Positions 43,571-51,193 of a stretch of DNA of 57,347 bases are shown here, piece after piece. A program made the translations under genes and the position numbers. The DNA is from Fontivivens sp964399735. Lineage in GTDB: Bacteria; Zhuqueibacterota; Zhuqueibacteria; Residuimicrobiales; Krinioviventaceae. A model generated the notes under the pieces. It searched no databases. It saw only the letters and a list, made by a program, of their open reading frames with translations, and had not been told where the DNA came from. Positions within the stretch are counted from its first letter, which is position 1. Each line of letters opens with the position of its first letter. Where the stretch lies: assembly GCA_964399735.1 (NCBI GenBank), contig CAYNSO010000013.1, forward strand, positions 1-57,347. Reading direction: 5' to 3'.

Positions 43571-44431
43571 TTAAAAAATGGTTAATTGAATGCCGACAGC
43601 CTGTTGCTGATGATCATAAAACGGCAACAGGGCGTATTGAAAATTATCATTGTGCATGCGTCCCGCCAATACCTGGTTGCCTGCACTTTTACTCTTAATC
43701 CATATAGCAGCGCCGGTGACCAGAATGCCCGCCGAAACGCCAATCAAAACATTGCGGGTTTTATAAGCGCGGTTTGCTTTATCATAATGATCATCAAACT
43801 CGTTCAGCCGGGTGGCGTTATTGTATTTATCATAACTGTTGCGGTAACTGGAATGCGTGAGCGCAGCGGCTATTCCTGTGCCAACCCCGACGGCTAAAAC
43901 CCACGGCGCATAAAATTTATTCACATATACTTTTTCCTGCCGTTCGCCTTCGCCGGTAAGGTTGACAATAATATTTTGCGCCAGCATTTGCACCATGGTA
44001 TCCATAGCATTTTTATCGGGGCCGGTCACTTTTTCACCAAATACCTTGCCGCTGGCAACCTCAACTATATGGGTATCGATGCGATAACGGTCGCCCACTT
44101 TACTGATCTCGCCGGTAAGAATAAACTGAGCGCCAACCAGTTCGCCCACTTTTTGCGCCTGTTCTGTTTCAATTACACCACTCTGCGCCAGGGCATGTTC
44201 CTGCAAAACTGCCTGAATTTTTGATCGCTCAAGCACTGTAATATTCGCATAGCAGGACAATTCGGTTTTGAGCATTTCCGGTACGCTCTTTTCCAGAGCG
44301 GCCTGACTAAAAGCACCGGTATTGTTTTCAAAATCGGAAATGGCTATTGTTACATTATCACCGTAAACCAAAACCGGCATGGTAATAATGCACAACAACA
44401 GCAACAAACTTGGTTTGAAAAAATTATTCAT
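43571..44431 (-). CDS. CsgG-family exported protein with C-terminal hydrophobic segments
   Basis: A 286-residue protein. A signal peptide (MNNFFKPSLLLLLCIITMPV) leads to a CsgG/TolB/LpoB-type domain: VTIAISDFENNTG, KSVPEMLKTELS, ITVLERSKIQAVLQEH, GELVGAQFILTGEISKVG and YRIDTHIVEVASGKVF (residues 27-160). Two hydrophobic stretches follow (APWVLAVGVGTGIAAAL near 173, VLIGVSAGILVTGAAIWI near 225). There is no lipobox Cys at the cleavage site, unlike CsgG itself. Possibly part of an envelope assembly or secretion function with the two lipoproteins downstream. Confidence 0.75.
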   Translation of the reverse strand: MNNFFKPSLLLLLCIITMPVLVYGDNVTIAISDFENNTGAFSQAALEKSVPEMLKTELSCYANITVLERSKIQAVLQEHALAQSGVIETEQAQKVGELVGAQFILTGEISKVGDRYRIDTHIVEVASGKVFGEKVTGPDKNAMDTMVQMLAQNIIVNLTGEGERQEKVYVNKFYAPWVLAVGVGTGIAAALTHSSYRNSYDKYNNATRLNEFDDHYDKANRAYKTRNVLIGVSAGILVTGAAIWIKSKSAGNQVLAGRMHNDNFQYALLPFYDHQQQAVGIQLTIF

Positions 44432-44449
44432 AATAATATCAATTTCCAG

Positions 44450-45292
44450 TTATAAAGGCCAGGATTTCTCCATCTCGCGGCGCAAAGTATCGGTGGCAAC
44501 GATCTGGTGCAGCAAATTTTCCAGTTTTTGTAATGGCCACATGCTGGCGGCATCACACAGGGCATTGGCGCAATCCGGGTGCGTTTCAATAAACACACAC
44601 TCGCAACCGGCAGCCACTGCCGCGCGCGTCAACGCCGGAACAAACTCTGGTCTGCCGCCGGCCGGGTCGCTGGAAGAGATACCATAAACCCGTATAGAAT
44701 GTGTAGGATCTATAACCACCGGGTAACCCAGCTTGCGCATGACCGGTAAAGAACGAATATCAACAACCAGGTTATGATAACCGAAAAAAGTGCCGCGTTC
44801 GGTTAACAGGATATTTTCATTACCCTGGTTTTCAATTTTTTTTATAACATTCTTCATATCTGCCGGGTCTAAAAACTGACCTTTTTTCACATTAATCGCT
44901 TTACCGGTTTTTGCCGCTGCTACCACCAAAGTCGTTTGCATGGAAAGATACGCCGGTATTTGTAAAACATCGAGCACATCGGCAGCTGCACGCGCCTGGC
45001 GCTCATCATGCACATCTGATAATACGGGTACGTCCAGTTCTTGTTTCACTTTTTCCAGAATACGCAAACCTTCTTCCAGCCCGGGGCCCTGGTAACTGGT
45101 TTCCGTTGAACGATTATCTTTAAGAAATGAAGATTTGAAAATGAACGGCATCTGTAATTTTTCTGCCAGTTTTTTAACCGCTGCGGCGGTATTCATTACA
45201 ATTGATTCACTTTCAATGACGCAGGGGCCGGCGATCAGGGCAATGGGCTCGCCTGGGCCAATTTTTATATTTCTAATCGTTACTGTCTTCAT
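44450..45292 (-). CDS. kdsA: 3-deoxy-8-phosphooctulonate (Kdo-8-P) synthase
   Basis: Condenses arabinose 5-phosphate with phosphoenolpyruvate. Motifs: LIAGPCVIES (residues near 17-26), FIFKSSFLKDNRSTETSYQGPG, KKGQFLDPADMKNV, LLTERGTFFGYHNLVVD and VIDPTHSIR, full length at 280. It has Cys in GPCVIES; KdsA may be metal-dependent or independent and I do not decide. The ATG at 45290-45292 lies 20 bases inside the end of pyrG with GGAAG upstream; an open extension to 45379 is rejected. Confidence 0.97.
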   Translation of the reverse strand: MKTVTIRNIKIGPGEPIALIAGPCVIESESIVMNTAAAVKKLAEKLQMPFIFKSSFLKDNRSTETSYQGPGLEEGLRILEKVKQELDVPVLSDVHDERQARAAADVLDVLQIPAYLSMQTTLVVAAAKTGKAINVKKGQFLDPADMKNVIKKIENQGNENILLTERGTFFGYHNLVVDIRSLPVMRKLGYPVVIDPTHSIRVYGISSSDPAGGRPEFVPALTRAAVAAGCECVFIETHPDCANALCDAASMWPLQKLENLLHQIVATDTLRREMEKSWPL

Positions 45293-46940
45293 CAAGTTCT
45301 TCCAATTTTTGAGTATCATGTAATTCGTTTTTTCTTTGAATTGCCGCTTTAACAAAATCCCGAAACAGCGGGTGAGCATGCAAAGCCCGCGATTTCAATT
45401 CCGGGTGGAACTGCACACCAACAAACCAGGGGTGGTCGGGCAATTCAATCATCTCCACCAACCCGGTTTCCGGGTTTTTACCACTGATGACCAAACCTTT
45501 AGCAATTAACTCTTTTAAATAACTATTATTAAATTCATAACGATGGCGGTGACGTTCGCTGATCTCGGTCTTTTTATAAGCGTCAAAAGCGCGGGTGTCT
45601 TTTTGAATCACACACCGGTAAGCGCCCAGCCGCATGGTGCCGCCTTTTTCAACAACCTTGACCTGCGTTTCCATCAAATCAATAACCGGATTTTTGGTGG
45701 AGGGATCAAATTCCGTACTGTTGGCGTCGTTTATCGAGCATATATGCCGGGCAAATTCAATGACCGCACATTGCAATCCCAAACAAATGCCAAAAAATGG
45801 TATATTATTTTCCCGGGCATAGCGAATGGCATTTATTTTTCCCTCAATTCCGCGCTCGCCAAACCCACCGGGAATAAGCAGACCGGTTACATCACGTAAA
45901 TACCTTTCCGGGCCATTGCCTTCAATCTTTTCGGCATCCAGCCATTTCAATTCTACTTTGGCATTATTTTCAACACCGGCATGAACAAAGGATTCGATTA
46001 TGGACTTGTAGGAATCTTTCAAATGAGTATACTTGCCACAAATGGCAATACGCACAAAACCGGAGGGATTTTCTATCCTGCGGACAAAATCACGCCAGCC
46101 GGCCAGGTCGGGCTCGCGCGGCTCAAGCCCCAAACGATTGACAACTTTGCTGCCAACACTTTGCTCTTCAAAATTTAATGGTACTTGATATATACTATCG
46201 CAATCGCGCGCTTCAATAACCATTTCATGCGGTATAGAACAGAACAGGGCAATTTTATCACGCTCTTCTTTTGCCAACGGAATAGCCGTGCGGCAAAGCA
46301 GCATATCAGGCTGCAAGCCAATCTCGCGCATTTTCATCACTGAATGCTGGGTAGGTTTGGTCTTCATTTCGCCCGAAGTTTGCAAATAGGGCAGCAAGGT
46401 TAAATGGATCGTCATAACATTCTGCGGGCCAATATCCTGTATGAACTGGCGGGTAGCTTCCAGAAATGGCAGACTCTCTATATCACCAACCGTACCGCCT
46501 ATCTCTACCAAAACAACATCATAATTGGCGTCGCTTTCGCCCACGGCCAGAATACGTTGTTTAATTTCATTGGTAATATGCGGAATGACCTGCACGGTTT
46601 TGCCGAGGTAATCGCCGCGGCGTTCGCGGGTTATTACTGTATAATAAATTTGTCCGGTTGTTGCATTGTTCTTTTTTGTCATTTCCGTGCGGATGAACCG
46701 CTCGTAATGCCCCAGATCAAGATCGCTTTCGGCGCCGTCATCGGTAACGTATACCTCGCCATGCTGGTAAGGGCTAAGAGTGCCGGGATCAACATTAATA
46801 TAAGGATCCATCTTTATAATTGTTACATGGTATCCCCGCGCTTTTAACAACATGCCAATTGAAGAAGCGGCGATTCCCTTACCCAGGGACGATACTACTC
46901 CACCTGTAACGAATATATATCTGGTTGACTTTTTACCCAC
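45273..46940 (-). CDS. pyrG: CTP synthase
   Basis: Amination of UTP to CTP, needed for CMP-Kdo as well as nucleic acids. The N-terminal synthetase domain begins with FVTGGVVSSLGKGIAA (about residues 10-25) and has LLPYLQTSGEMKTKPTQHSV; the C-terminal glutamine amidotransferase has IPFFGICLGLQCAVIE (nucleophile Cys) and FHPELKSR. At 555 residues it is standard. It overlaps both kdsB (8 bp) and kdsA (20 bp), so all three are probably translationally coupled. Confidence 0.98.
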   Translation of the reverse strand: MGKKSTRYIFVTGGVVSSLGKGIAASSIGMLLKARGYHVTIIKMDPYINVDPGTLSPYQHGEVYVTDDGAESDLDLGHYERFIRTEMTKKNNATTGQIYYTVITRERRGDYLGKTVQVIPHITNEIKQRILAVGESDANYDVVLVEIGGTVGDIESLPFLEATRQFIQDIGPQNVMTIHLTLLPYLQTSGEMKTKPTQHSVMKMREIGLQPDMLLCRTAIPLAKEERDKIALFCSIPHEMVIEARDCDSIYQVPLNFEEQSVGSKVVNRLGLEPREPDLAGWRDFVRRIENPSGFVRIAICGKYTHLKDSYKSIIESFVHAGVENNAKVELKWLDAEKIEGNGPERYLRDVTGLLIPGGFGERGIEGKINAIRYARENNIPFFGICLGLQCAVIEFARHICSINDANSTEFDPSTKNPVIDLMETQVKVVEKGGTMRLGAYRCVIQKDTRAFDAYKKTEISERHRHRYEFNNSYLKELIAKGLVISGKNPETGLVEMIELPDHPWFVGVQFHPELKSRALHAHPLFRDFVKAAIQRKNELHDTQKLEELDEDSND

Positions 46941-47691
46941 GGTTTTTCTCTTTCATTTTCTTTTCTACCTGTTCGATATGCTCTGGTTTGTCCACACACA
47001 CAACTTTATAGTCACAAATTCCAACCCGAATTTTATAACCGTTTTCCAGGGCGCGTAATTGCTCCAGTTTTTCCGCCTGCTCAAGTACCGAAAATGGCAG
47101 GTCTTTATATTTTAGTAAAAACTCTTTACGATATGCATATATGCCAATTTGATCATAGTAGGGAAATTTTGCCGGCCACTCGTTTTTTTGCTGCAGGTCA
47201 CGCGCATAGGGAATAACGGCTCTGGAAAAATAAAGCGCATGTTGTTTGTGATTGATCACTACACGGGCGGTATCAAAATTTTCCAGTTCCGCTGGGTCGC
47301 TTACCTGGCGGGCAAGAGTTGCCATAACTGCTTCATCATCTTCCCGCAGTATTTTTCCAACCAGTTCAATGGCGCCAGGCTCAATCAAGGGCTCATCACC
47401 CTGAATATTTATTACCATCTCTACATCCATATCACGCACAACATACGCAGCCCGCTCAGTTCCGGAAGGAATATTATCAGGGGTCATTACTACACGCCCG
47501 AACTTGACAACCGTATCATAAATTCGTTCATCATCAGTGGCAACGATCACCTGTTCAAGGCTTTTTGCCAGACAAGCGCGTTCATACACCCACTGGATCA
47601 TCGGTTTACCGGCAATCAACGCCAGCGGCTTGCCGGGAAAACGCGATGAAGCATAGCGTGCCGGTATTATGCCAACAATGCCAAATTTCAT
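46933..47691 (-). CDS. kdsB: CMP-Kdo synthetase (3-deoxy-manno-octulosonate cytidylyltransferase)
   Basis: Activates Kdo with CTP. N-terminal IIPARYASSRFPGKPLALI (about residues 9-27) is the nucleotide-binding signature; VIVATDDERI, INIQGDEPLI (about 95-104, metal-binding Asp) and RKEFLLKY complete the pattern. At 252 residues it is typical. It starts four bases after gatC ends and its stop overlaps the start of pyrG, the enzyme that makes its CTP. Confidence 0.97.
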   Translation of the reverse strand: MKFGIVGIIPARYASSRFPGKPLALIAGKPMIQWVYERACLAKSLEQVIVATDDERIYDTVVKFGRVVMTPDNIPSGTERAAYVVRDMDVEMVINIQGDEPLIEPGAIELVGKILREDDEAVMATLARQVSDPAELENFDTARVVINHKQHALYFSRAVIPYARDLQQKNEWPAKFPYYDQIGIYAYRKEFLLKYKDLPFSVLEQAEKLEQLRALENGYKIRVGICDYKVVCVDKPEHIEQVEKKMKEKNRG

Positions 47692-47695
47692 GCGT

Positions 47696-47983
47696 TTAGC
47701 CTATCATCCGGGGAACGCTGAAAAAGCCGTTTTTACCCCTGGGAGCATTGGCAAGGGCCTGCTCCTGGGTTAACCAGGTCTTTTGTTCATCCTGGCGCAA
47801 AGGATTCCCGGTATCCAGCACATGCAAGGTAGGCTCTACATTGCTGGTATCCAGTTCATTTAATTTATCCATATATTGCAAAATTTGATTAAATTGCCCG
47901 GTAAAAGTAATCATCTCTTCCTGACTAAATGATAGCCTGGCTAATCTGGCAATATTTTCAACATCGGCAAGCGTTACGGACAT
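47696..47983 (-). CDS. gatC: Asp/Glu-tRNA amidotransferase subunit C
   Basis: Small subunit of the GatCAB amidotransferase that makes Gln-tRNA or Asn-tRNA. 95 residues with the family pattern: VENIARLARLSFSQEE at the N-terminus, FNQILQYMDKLNELDTSNVEPT in the middle, and a C-terminal NAPRGKNGFFSVPRMIG, where GFFSVPRMI is diagnostic. AGGAG precedes the ATG by about six bases. gatA and gatB are not adjacent. It is the first gene of the long operon that runs to 32107. Confidence 0.96.
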   Translation of the reverse strand: MSVTLADVENIARLARLSFSQEEMITFTGQFNQILQYMDKLNELDTSNVEPTLHVLDTGNPLRQDEQKTWLTQEQALANAPRGKNGFFSVPRMIG

Positions 47984-48016
47984 GTATTGCTCCTTTTAAT
48001 AAAAAATTTCTCAATT

Positions 48017-48045
48017 AATATAAAATAAAGCGGTTAAAGAGTCAA
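48017..48045 (-). promoter_or_regulatory. promoter of the gatC-kdsB-pyrG-kdsA operon
   Basis: On the minus strand TTGACT (plus 48040-48045) and TATATT (plus 48017-48022) with a 17-bp spacer; a second TTGACT overlaps it upstream (plus 48045-48050). Transcription should start near 48010, about 27 nt before gatC. Identical in hexamers and spacing to the rib promoter. Confidence 0.6.
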
Positions 48046-48136
48046 GTCAATTTTGTTTTGCATGGCATAATTTTTGTTATAAGTGTCATAAAATCATAAT
48101 ATTAAAAAACTTGCACAGCCCCATCTTTTTTTGGTT

Positions 48137-48583
48137 GGCGCTATATTGTTTATAGTGGGTAATTCTTTTGCTATTTTTAGAACAAGGATATAGTCAAATC
48201 GATTTAAAAGACCTGGTTAAAGCAACTTTACGTTGATTCAGATTAATTGCCTTAACAATAGCGCCGGAAGAAAAAATTTGTCTACCATCCATATAAATCA
48301 ATTTTTAAATCACAAACTTGTTGCAGGAAAATTAAGTAATGACTAGAATAACAATTACCTGGATAGTTTTCCTCTGCGTTCTTCGCGCCCTCTGCGATAA
48401 AAAAAATAAAACCACCGAGTACCCGGAGGACGCAGAAGGGGGAAAAAAATAAAACCTTTCCACATCTTTTATATTTTAAAAGAACTTGACAATGTGTTCA
48501 TATTGAGCCTTTTATACTTTTAACTATGGTTCTATCGAAATAATTACCCACAGAAAAGCATATAGAACCTTTTGTTTTTATAA
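48137..48583. repeat. dispersed non-coding repeat, copy B
   Basis: Second copy of the element at 31559-32013, same orientation, about 447 bp. It keeps the shared blocks (TAGTCAAATCG, CATCCATATAAA, TTGAGCCTTTTATACTTTT, GTTCTATCGAAATAATTACC) and the central inverted repeat: CCTCTGCGTTCTTCGCG (48371 onward) against CGGAGGACGCAG (ending near 48437). The similarity is patchy, so the copies are old. It lies between the gatC promoter and the rpmA terminator. Confidence 0.85.
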
Positions 48584-48616
48584 CAAGCAATAATCTTTAT
48601 AAAATATTGACAGGAC

Positions 48617-48652
48617 AAAAAAAAACGCAGCTATACAGGTAATATAGCCGCG
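48617..48652 (-). terminator. rplU-rpmA terminator
   Basis: On the minus strand CGCGGCTATA (plus 48643-48652) pairs with TATAGCTGCG (plus 48626-48635), ten pairs with one G-U, loop of seven, followed by nine Ts (plus 48617-48625). It begins about 34 bp after the rpmA stop. Confidence 0.85.
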
Positions 48653-48685
48653 TAATTGAAAAAAAAATTGATATATATTACAAAA

Positions 48686-48937
48686 TCAGGAAACGATAGT
48701 AACAAACTTTTTTTCTTTACCACGTACACCAAATTTGACTTTACCATCAATTTTGGCAAACAAGGTATCATCTTTACCAATACCTACATTGGCGCCGGGA
48801 TGAATACGGGTACCCCGTTGACGAACAATTATACTGCCGGCAGTAACTGTTTCGCCATCAAAACGTTTCACTCCAAGCATTTGCGGCTGGCTGTCGCGGC
48901 CATTCTTGGAGCTACCCATTCCTTTCTTATGAGCCAT
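48686..48937 (-). CDS. rpmA: 50S ribosomal protein L27
   Basis: 83 residues starting MAHKKGMGSSKNGRDSQPQM, directly with the basic tail that reaches the peptidyl-transferase centre; there is no Firmicutes-type N-terminal extension needing protease cleavage. GSIIVRQRGTRIHPGANVGIGKDDTLFA is the conserved core, shown here in part. GGAGA lies upstream of the ATG. Co-transcribed with rplU. Confidence 0.98.
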   Translation of the reverse strand: MAHKKGMGSSKNGRDSQPQMLGVKRFDGETVTAGSIIVRQRGTRIHPGANVGIGKDDTLFAKIDGKVKFGVRGKEKKFVTIVS

Positions 48938-48969
48938 TATAAATCTCCTTTAACTGATGCAAATAAAAT

Positions 48970-49281
48970 CTAGGCAATAATCTCTTTGATCTGAAGAGTT
49001 GTCTGCGGCTGACGATGGCCGTTTAACACTCTATATCCTTTTCTTTTGCGTTTTTTAAACACAACCACTTTATCACCTTTACCGTGTTCCAGGATCGCAG
49101 CCTGAACTTTAGCGCCTTGCACATACGGCGCGCCAACCTGCACTCCTGCATCGGTGGACAGTAATAATACTTTATCAAAATCTACCAGGGCGCCGACCTC
49201 GCCGTTTAGCCGCCATGCAGTGATCTTGTCATTTTGACTTACTTTAAACTGCTCTCCGCCTATTTCCACTATGGCATACAT
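48970..49281 (-). CDS. rplU: 50S ribosomal protein L21
   Basis: 103 residues, the standard length. MYAIVEIGGEQFKVSQNDKI at the N-terminus, then VLLLSTDAGVQVGAPYVQGA and the C-terminal RNA-binding FKKRKRKGYRVLNGHRQPQT. The ATG at 49279-49281 is preferred over the adjacent in-frame TTG; GGAGA lies about ten bases upstream. First gene of the rplU-rpmA pair. Confidence 0.98.
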   Translation of the reverse strand: MYAIVEIGGEQFKVSQNDKITAWRLNGEVGALVDFDKVLLLSTDAGVQVGAPYVQGAKVQAAILEHGKGDKVVVFKKRKRKGYRVLNGHRQPQTTLQIKEIIA

Positions 49282-49324
49282 CAAAGATAATCTCCATTTA
49301 GATTAATATATTACAAAGCTTATC

Positions 49325-49353
49325 AATTTAAGAAAATTAAAATAAAATGTCAA
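49325..49353 (-). promoter_or_regulatory. promoter of rplU-rpmA
   Basis: On the minus strand a perfect TTGACA (plus 49348-49353) and TAAATT (plus 49325-49330) with 17 bp between. The -35 overlaps the stop codon of rng (49350-49352), so the ribosomal protein genes can be transcribed independently. Transcription should start near 49318. Confidence 0.6.
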
Positions 49354-50873
49354 GGCATAAATTTACTTGTCAGGTCTTCGTCGCCAGCTTTATTTAAAAA
49401 TCTGAATTCTTCCATACTAATATTTTCATCCATAAGCACTTTGATACGAATCCAGTATTTCCAGCTGAGGCGGCGGATGCGGCTGCGGTAACCGGCGGTT
49501 AAATATTTGGACAGTTCCGGGTGCACGTAAAGCAGCACCGAGCGCTCTTTACTCTCTGTTTTATATCGCTTTAACCATCTCTCAATACGCGCCACAACCG
49601 TTGTTTTGGAAATTACCCGTCCGGTACCACTGCAAGCCGGGCAAGGCTCGCTGATTGAAAATAACAGCGCCGGACGTATCCGCTCACGCGTCATTTCAAT
49701 AATTCCAAATTCCGAAAGTTTGGTCATGTTTACCTGGGCGCGATCTCTTTTTACTTCATGGTAAAAATCATCGCATAATTTCTTTTTATTATTTTCATCG
49801 ATCATGTCGATAAAATCAATTATGATAATGCCGCCAATATCACGCAGACGCAATTGCCGGGCTATTTCTGCAGCTGCATCCAGGTTTATTTTAAGACTGT
49901 TGGAATCATGATCGGCTTTACCGCTAAAGCTGCCGCTGTTTACATCAATGGCAGTTAATGCTTCAGTGTGATCGATAAACAAATACCCGCCCTTTTTTAA
50001 CGATACTTTACGGGACAAACTTCTCGTGAGTTGTGCCTCAATACCAAACTGGTCAAAAATGGGGACCTTGGCCTGGTAATGCTCCACATTCTCCACCATT
50101 TGCGGCGATACTTCTTTCAGGTATTTGACGATATGCTTGTACATTTTGCTGTCATCAACCAGCAAGCGATGAATATCGGGGGTAAATAAATCGCGGATGA
50201 CACTGGACAACATTCCCATATCCTTATGAATCAAACTTGGCGGATTGGTTTTGCCGGCTTTTTTCTTGAGCGTGTTCCATGATTTTAATAAAGAATCGAG
50301 ATCTGCCTTTAAGGTTGCTTCATCTTTCCCTTCGGATACGGTACGCACTACCAAACCAAATCCACTCGGTTTGATCGCATGACCAACACTTTTCAAACGA
50401 TACTTTTCACGCTTGTTTTGAATTTTCCGGGAGACGCCAACACCGCTTTCCCCCGGCATCAATACCAAAAACCGGCCTGGCAGCGAAAGGTTGGTTGTTA
50501 TGCGCGCCCCTTTATTGGCCAATGGTTCCTTGGTTATTTGTACCATGATATTCTGCCCCTTTTTAACGGGCGGCTCATGATAGTTCCTCTTTCTATTATT
50601 TTTATGAGTATCGGCTTCAGTTTTGTCGGCAAACATCTCCAGCATGTTGCGATTGACGTCGGAAAAATGCAAAAAAGCATCTTGCTTGTGACCGATGTTT
50701 ACAAACGCTGCCTGAATTCCGTTCACAATCTTGGCGACTTTACCATAATAAATGTCGCCGACCATGCGTTCGTTCTCTGGCAGTTCAAAATACAATTCTA
50801 CCAAAGTATTATCTTCCAGAATTGCGATGCGTGTTTCCCCGATGGAAACATTAATTACAATTAATTTCTTCAT
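49350..50873 (-). CDS. rng: ribonuclease G / E family protein
   Basis: Endoribonuclease of the RNase E/G family, acting in rRNA maturation and mRNA decay. N-terminal S1-like domain (DIYYGKVAKIVNGIQAAFVNIG), RNase H-like and 5' sensor region (RITTNLSLPGRFLVLMP), catalytic TAIDVNSGSFSGK and GGIIIIDFIDMI with the metal-binding aspartates (about residues 310-365), and the zinc-link CPACSGTGRV (about 430). At 507 residues without a long C-terminal scaffold it is RNase G-like. The ATG at 50871-50873 has AGGAG four bases upstream; an upstream extension to 50996 is rejected. Its linkage to rplU-rpmA is common. Confidence 0.95.
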   Translation of the reverse strand: MKKLIVINVSIGETRIAILEDNTLVELYFELPENERMVGDIYYGKVAKIVNGIQAAFVNIGHKQDAFLHFSDVNRNMLEMFADKTEADTHKNNRKRNYHEPPVKKGQNIMVQITKEPLANKGARITTNLSLPGRFLVLMPGESGVGVSRKIQNKREKYRLKSVGHAIKPSGFGLVVRTVSEGKDEATLKADLDSLLKSWNTLKKKAGKTNPPSLIHKDMGMLSSVIRDLFTPDIHRLLVDDSKMYKHIVKYLKEVSPQMVENVEHYQAKVPIFDQFGIEAQLTRSLSRKVSLKKGGYLFIDHTEALTAIDVNSGSFSGKADHDSNSLKINLDAAAEIARQLRLRDIGGIIIIDFIDMIDENNKKKLCDDFYHEVKRDRAQVNMTKLSEFGIIEMTRERIRPALLFSISEPCPACSGTGRVISKTTVVARIERWLKRYKTESKERSVLLYVHPELSKYLTAGYRSRIRRLSWKYWIRIKVLMDENISMEEFRFLNKAGDEDLTSKFMP

Positions 50874-51193
50874 AACTCCTCTTTCTGTGATCCTGTACCT
50901 GTTCTGTTTTCTGCCCCGGCAATTCGCTACAACTCCATTGGAGAAAGATGCAAACAACGGGCTTTTATCCCGCGCTCTTTTTTCAGCGTAACTCAACCAA
51001 AGACAGTTGCAAGTGTTTGTCTTGCATTCCAGGCATAGTATTTCCCTTTACCCCGTGGCTTGAATATTGGAATAGAATACTATCTGCTTCCAGGGAAAAA
51101 TTTTATTGTTCCGCCTTTTTTGAAGAGCGGAAGAAAGGCCACTTTTTTCTATGATAATTTTCCAGGATCAGTCGTTAAAACGGTAAATGTTTA
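50874..51193. other. 320-bp intergenic region upstream of rng
   Basis: No secure gene. One inverted repeat, ATAGTATT against AATACTAT (near 51040-51085, loop about 33 nt), flanked on both sides by CCAGG/CCAGGG, could be a hairpin at the end of the vor transcript or in the rng leader. No good T-run follows on either strand. A 17-codon minus-strand frame beginning MPGMQDKH was seen and not called. Confidence 0.3.
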
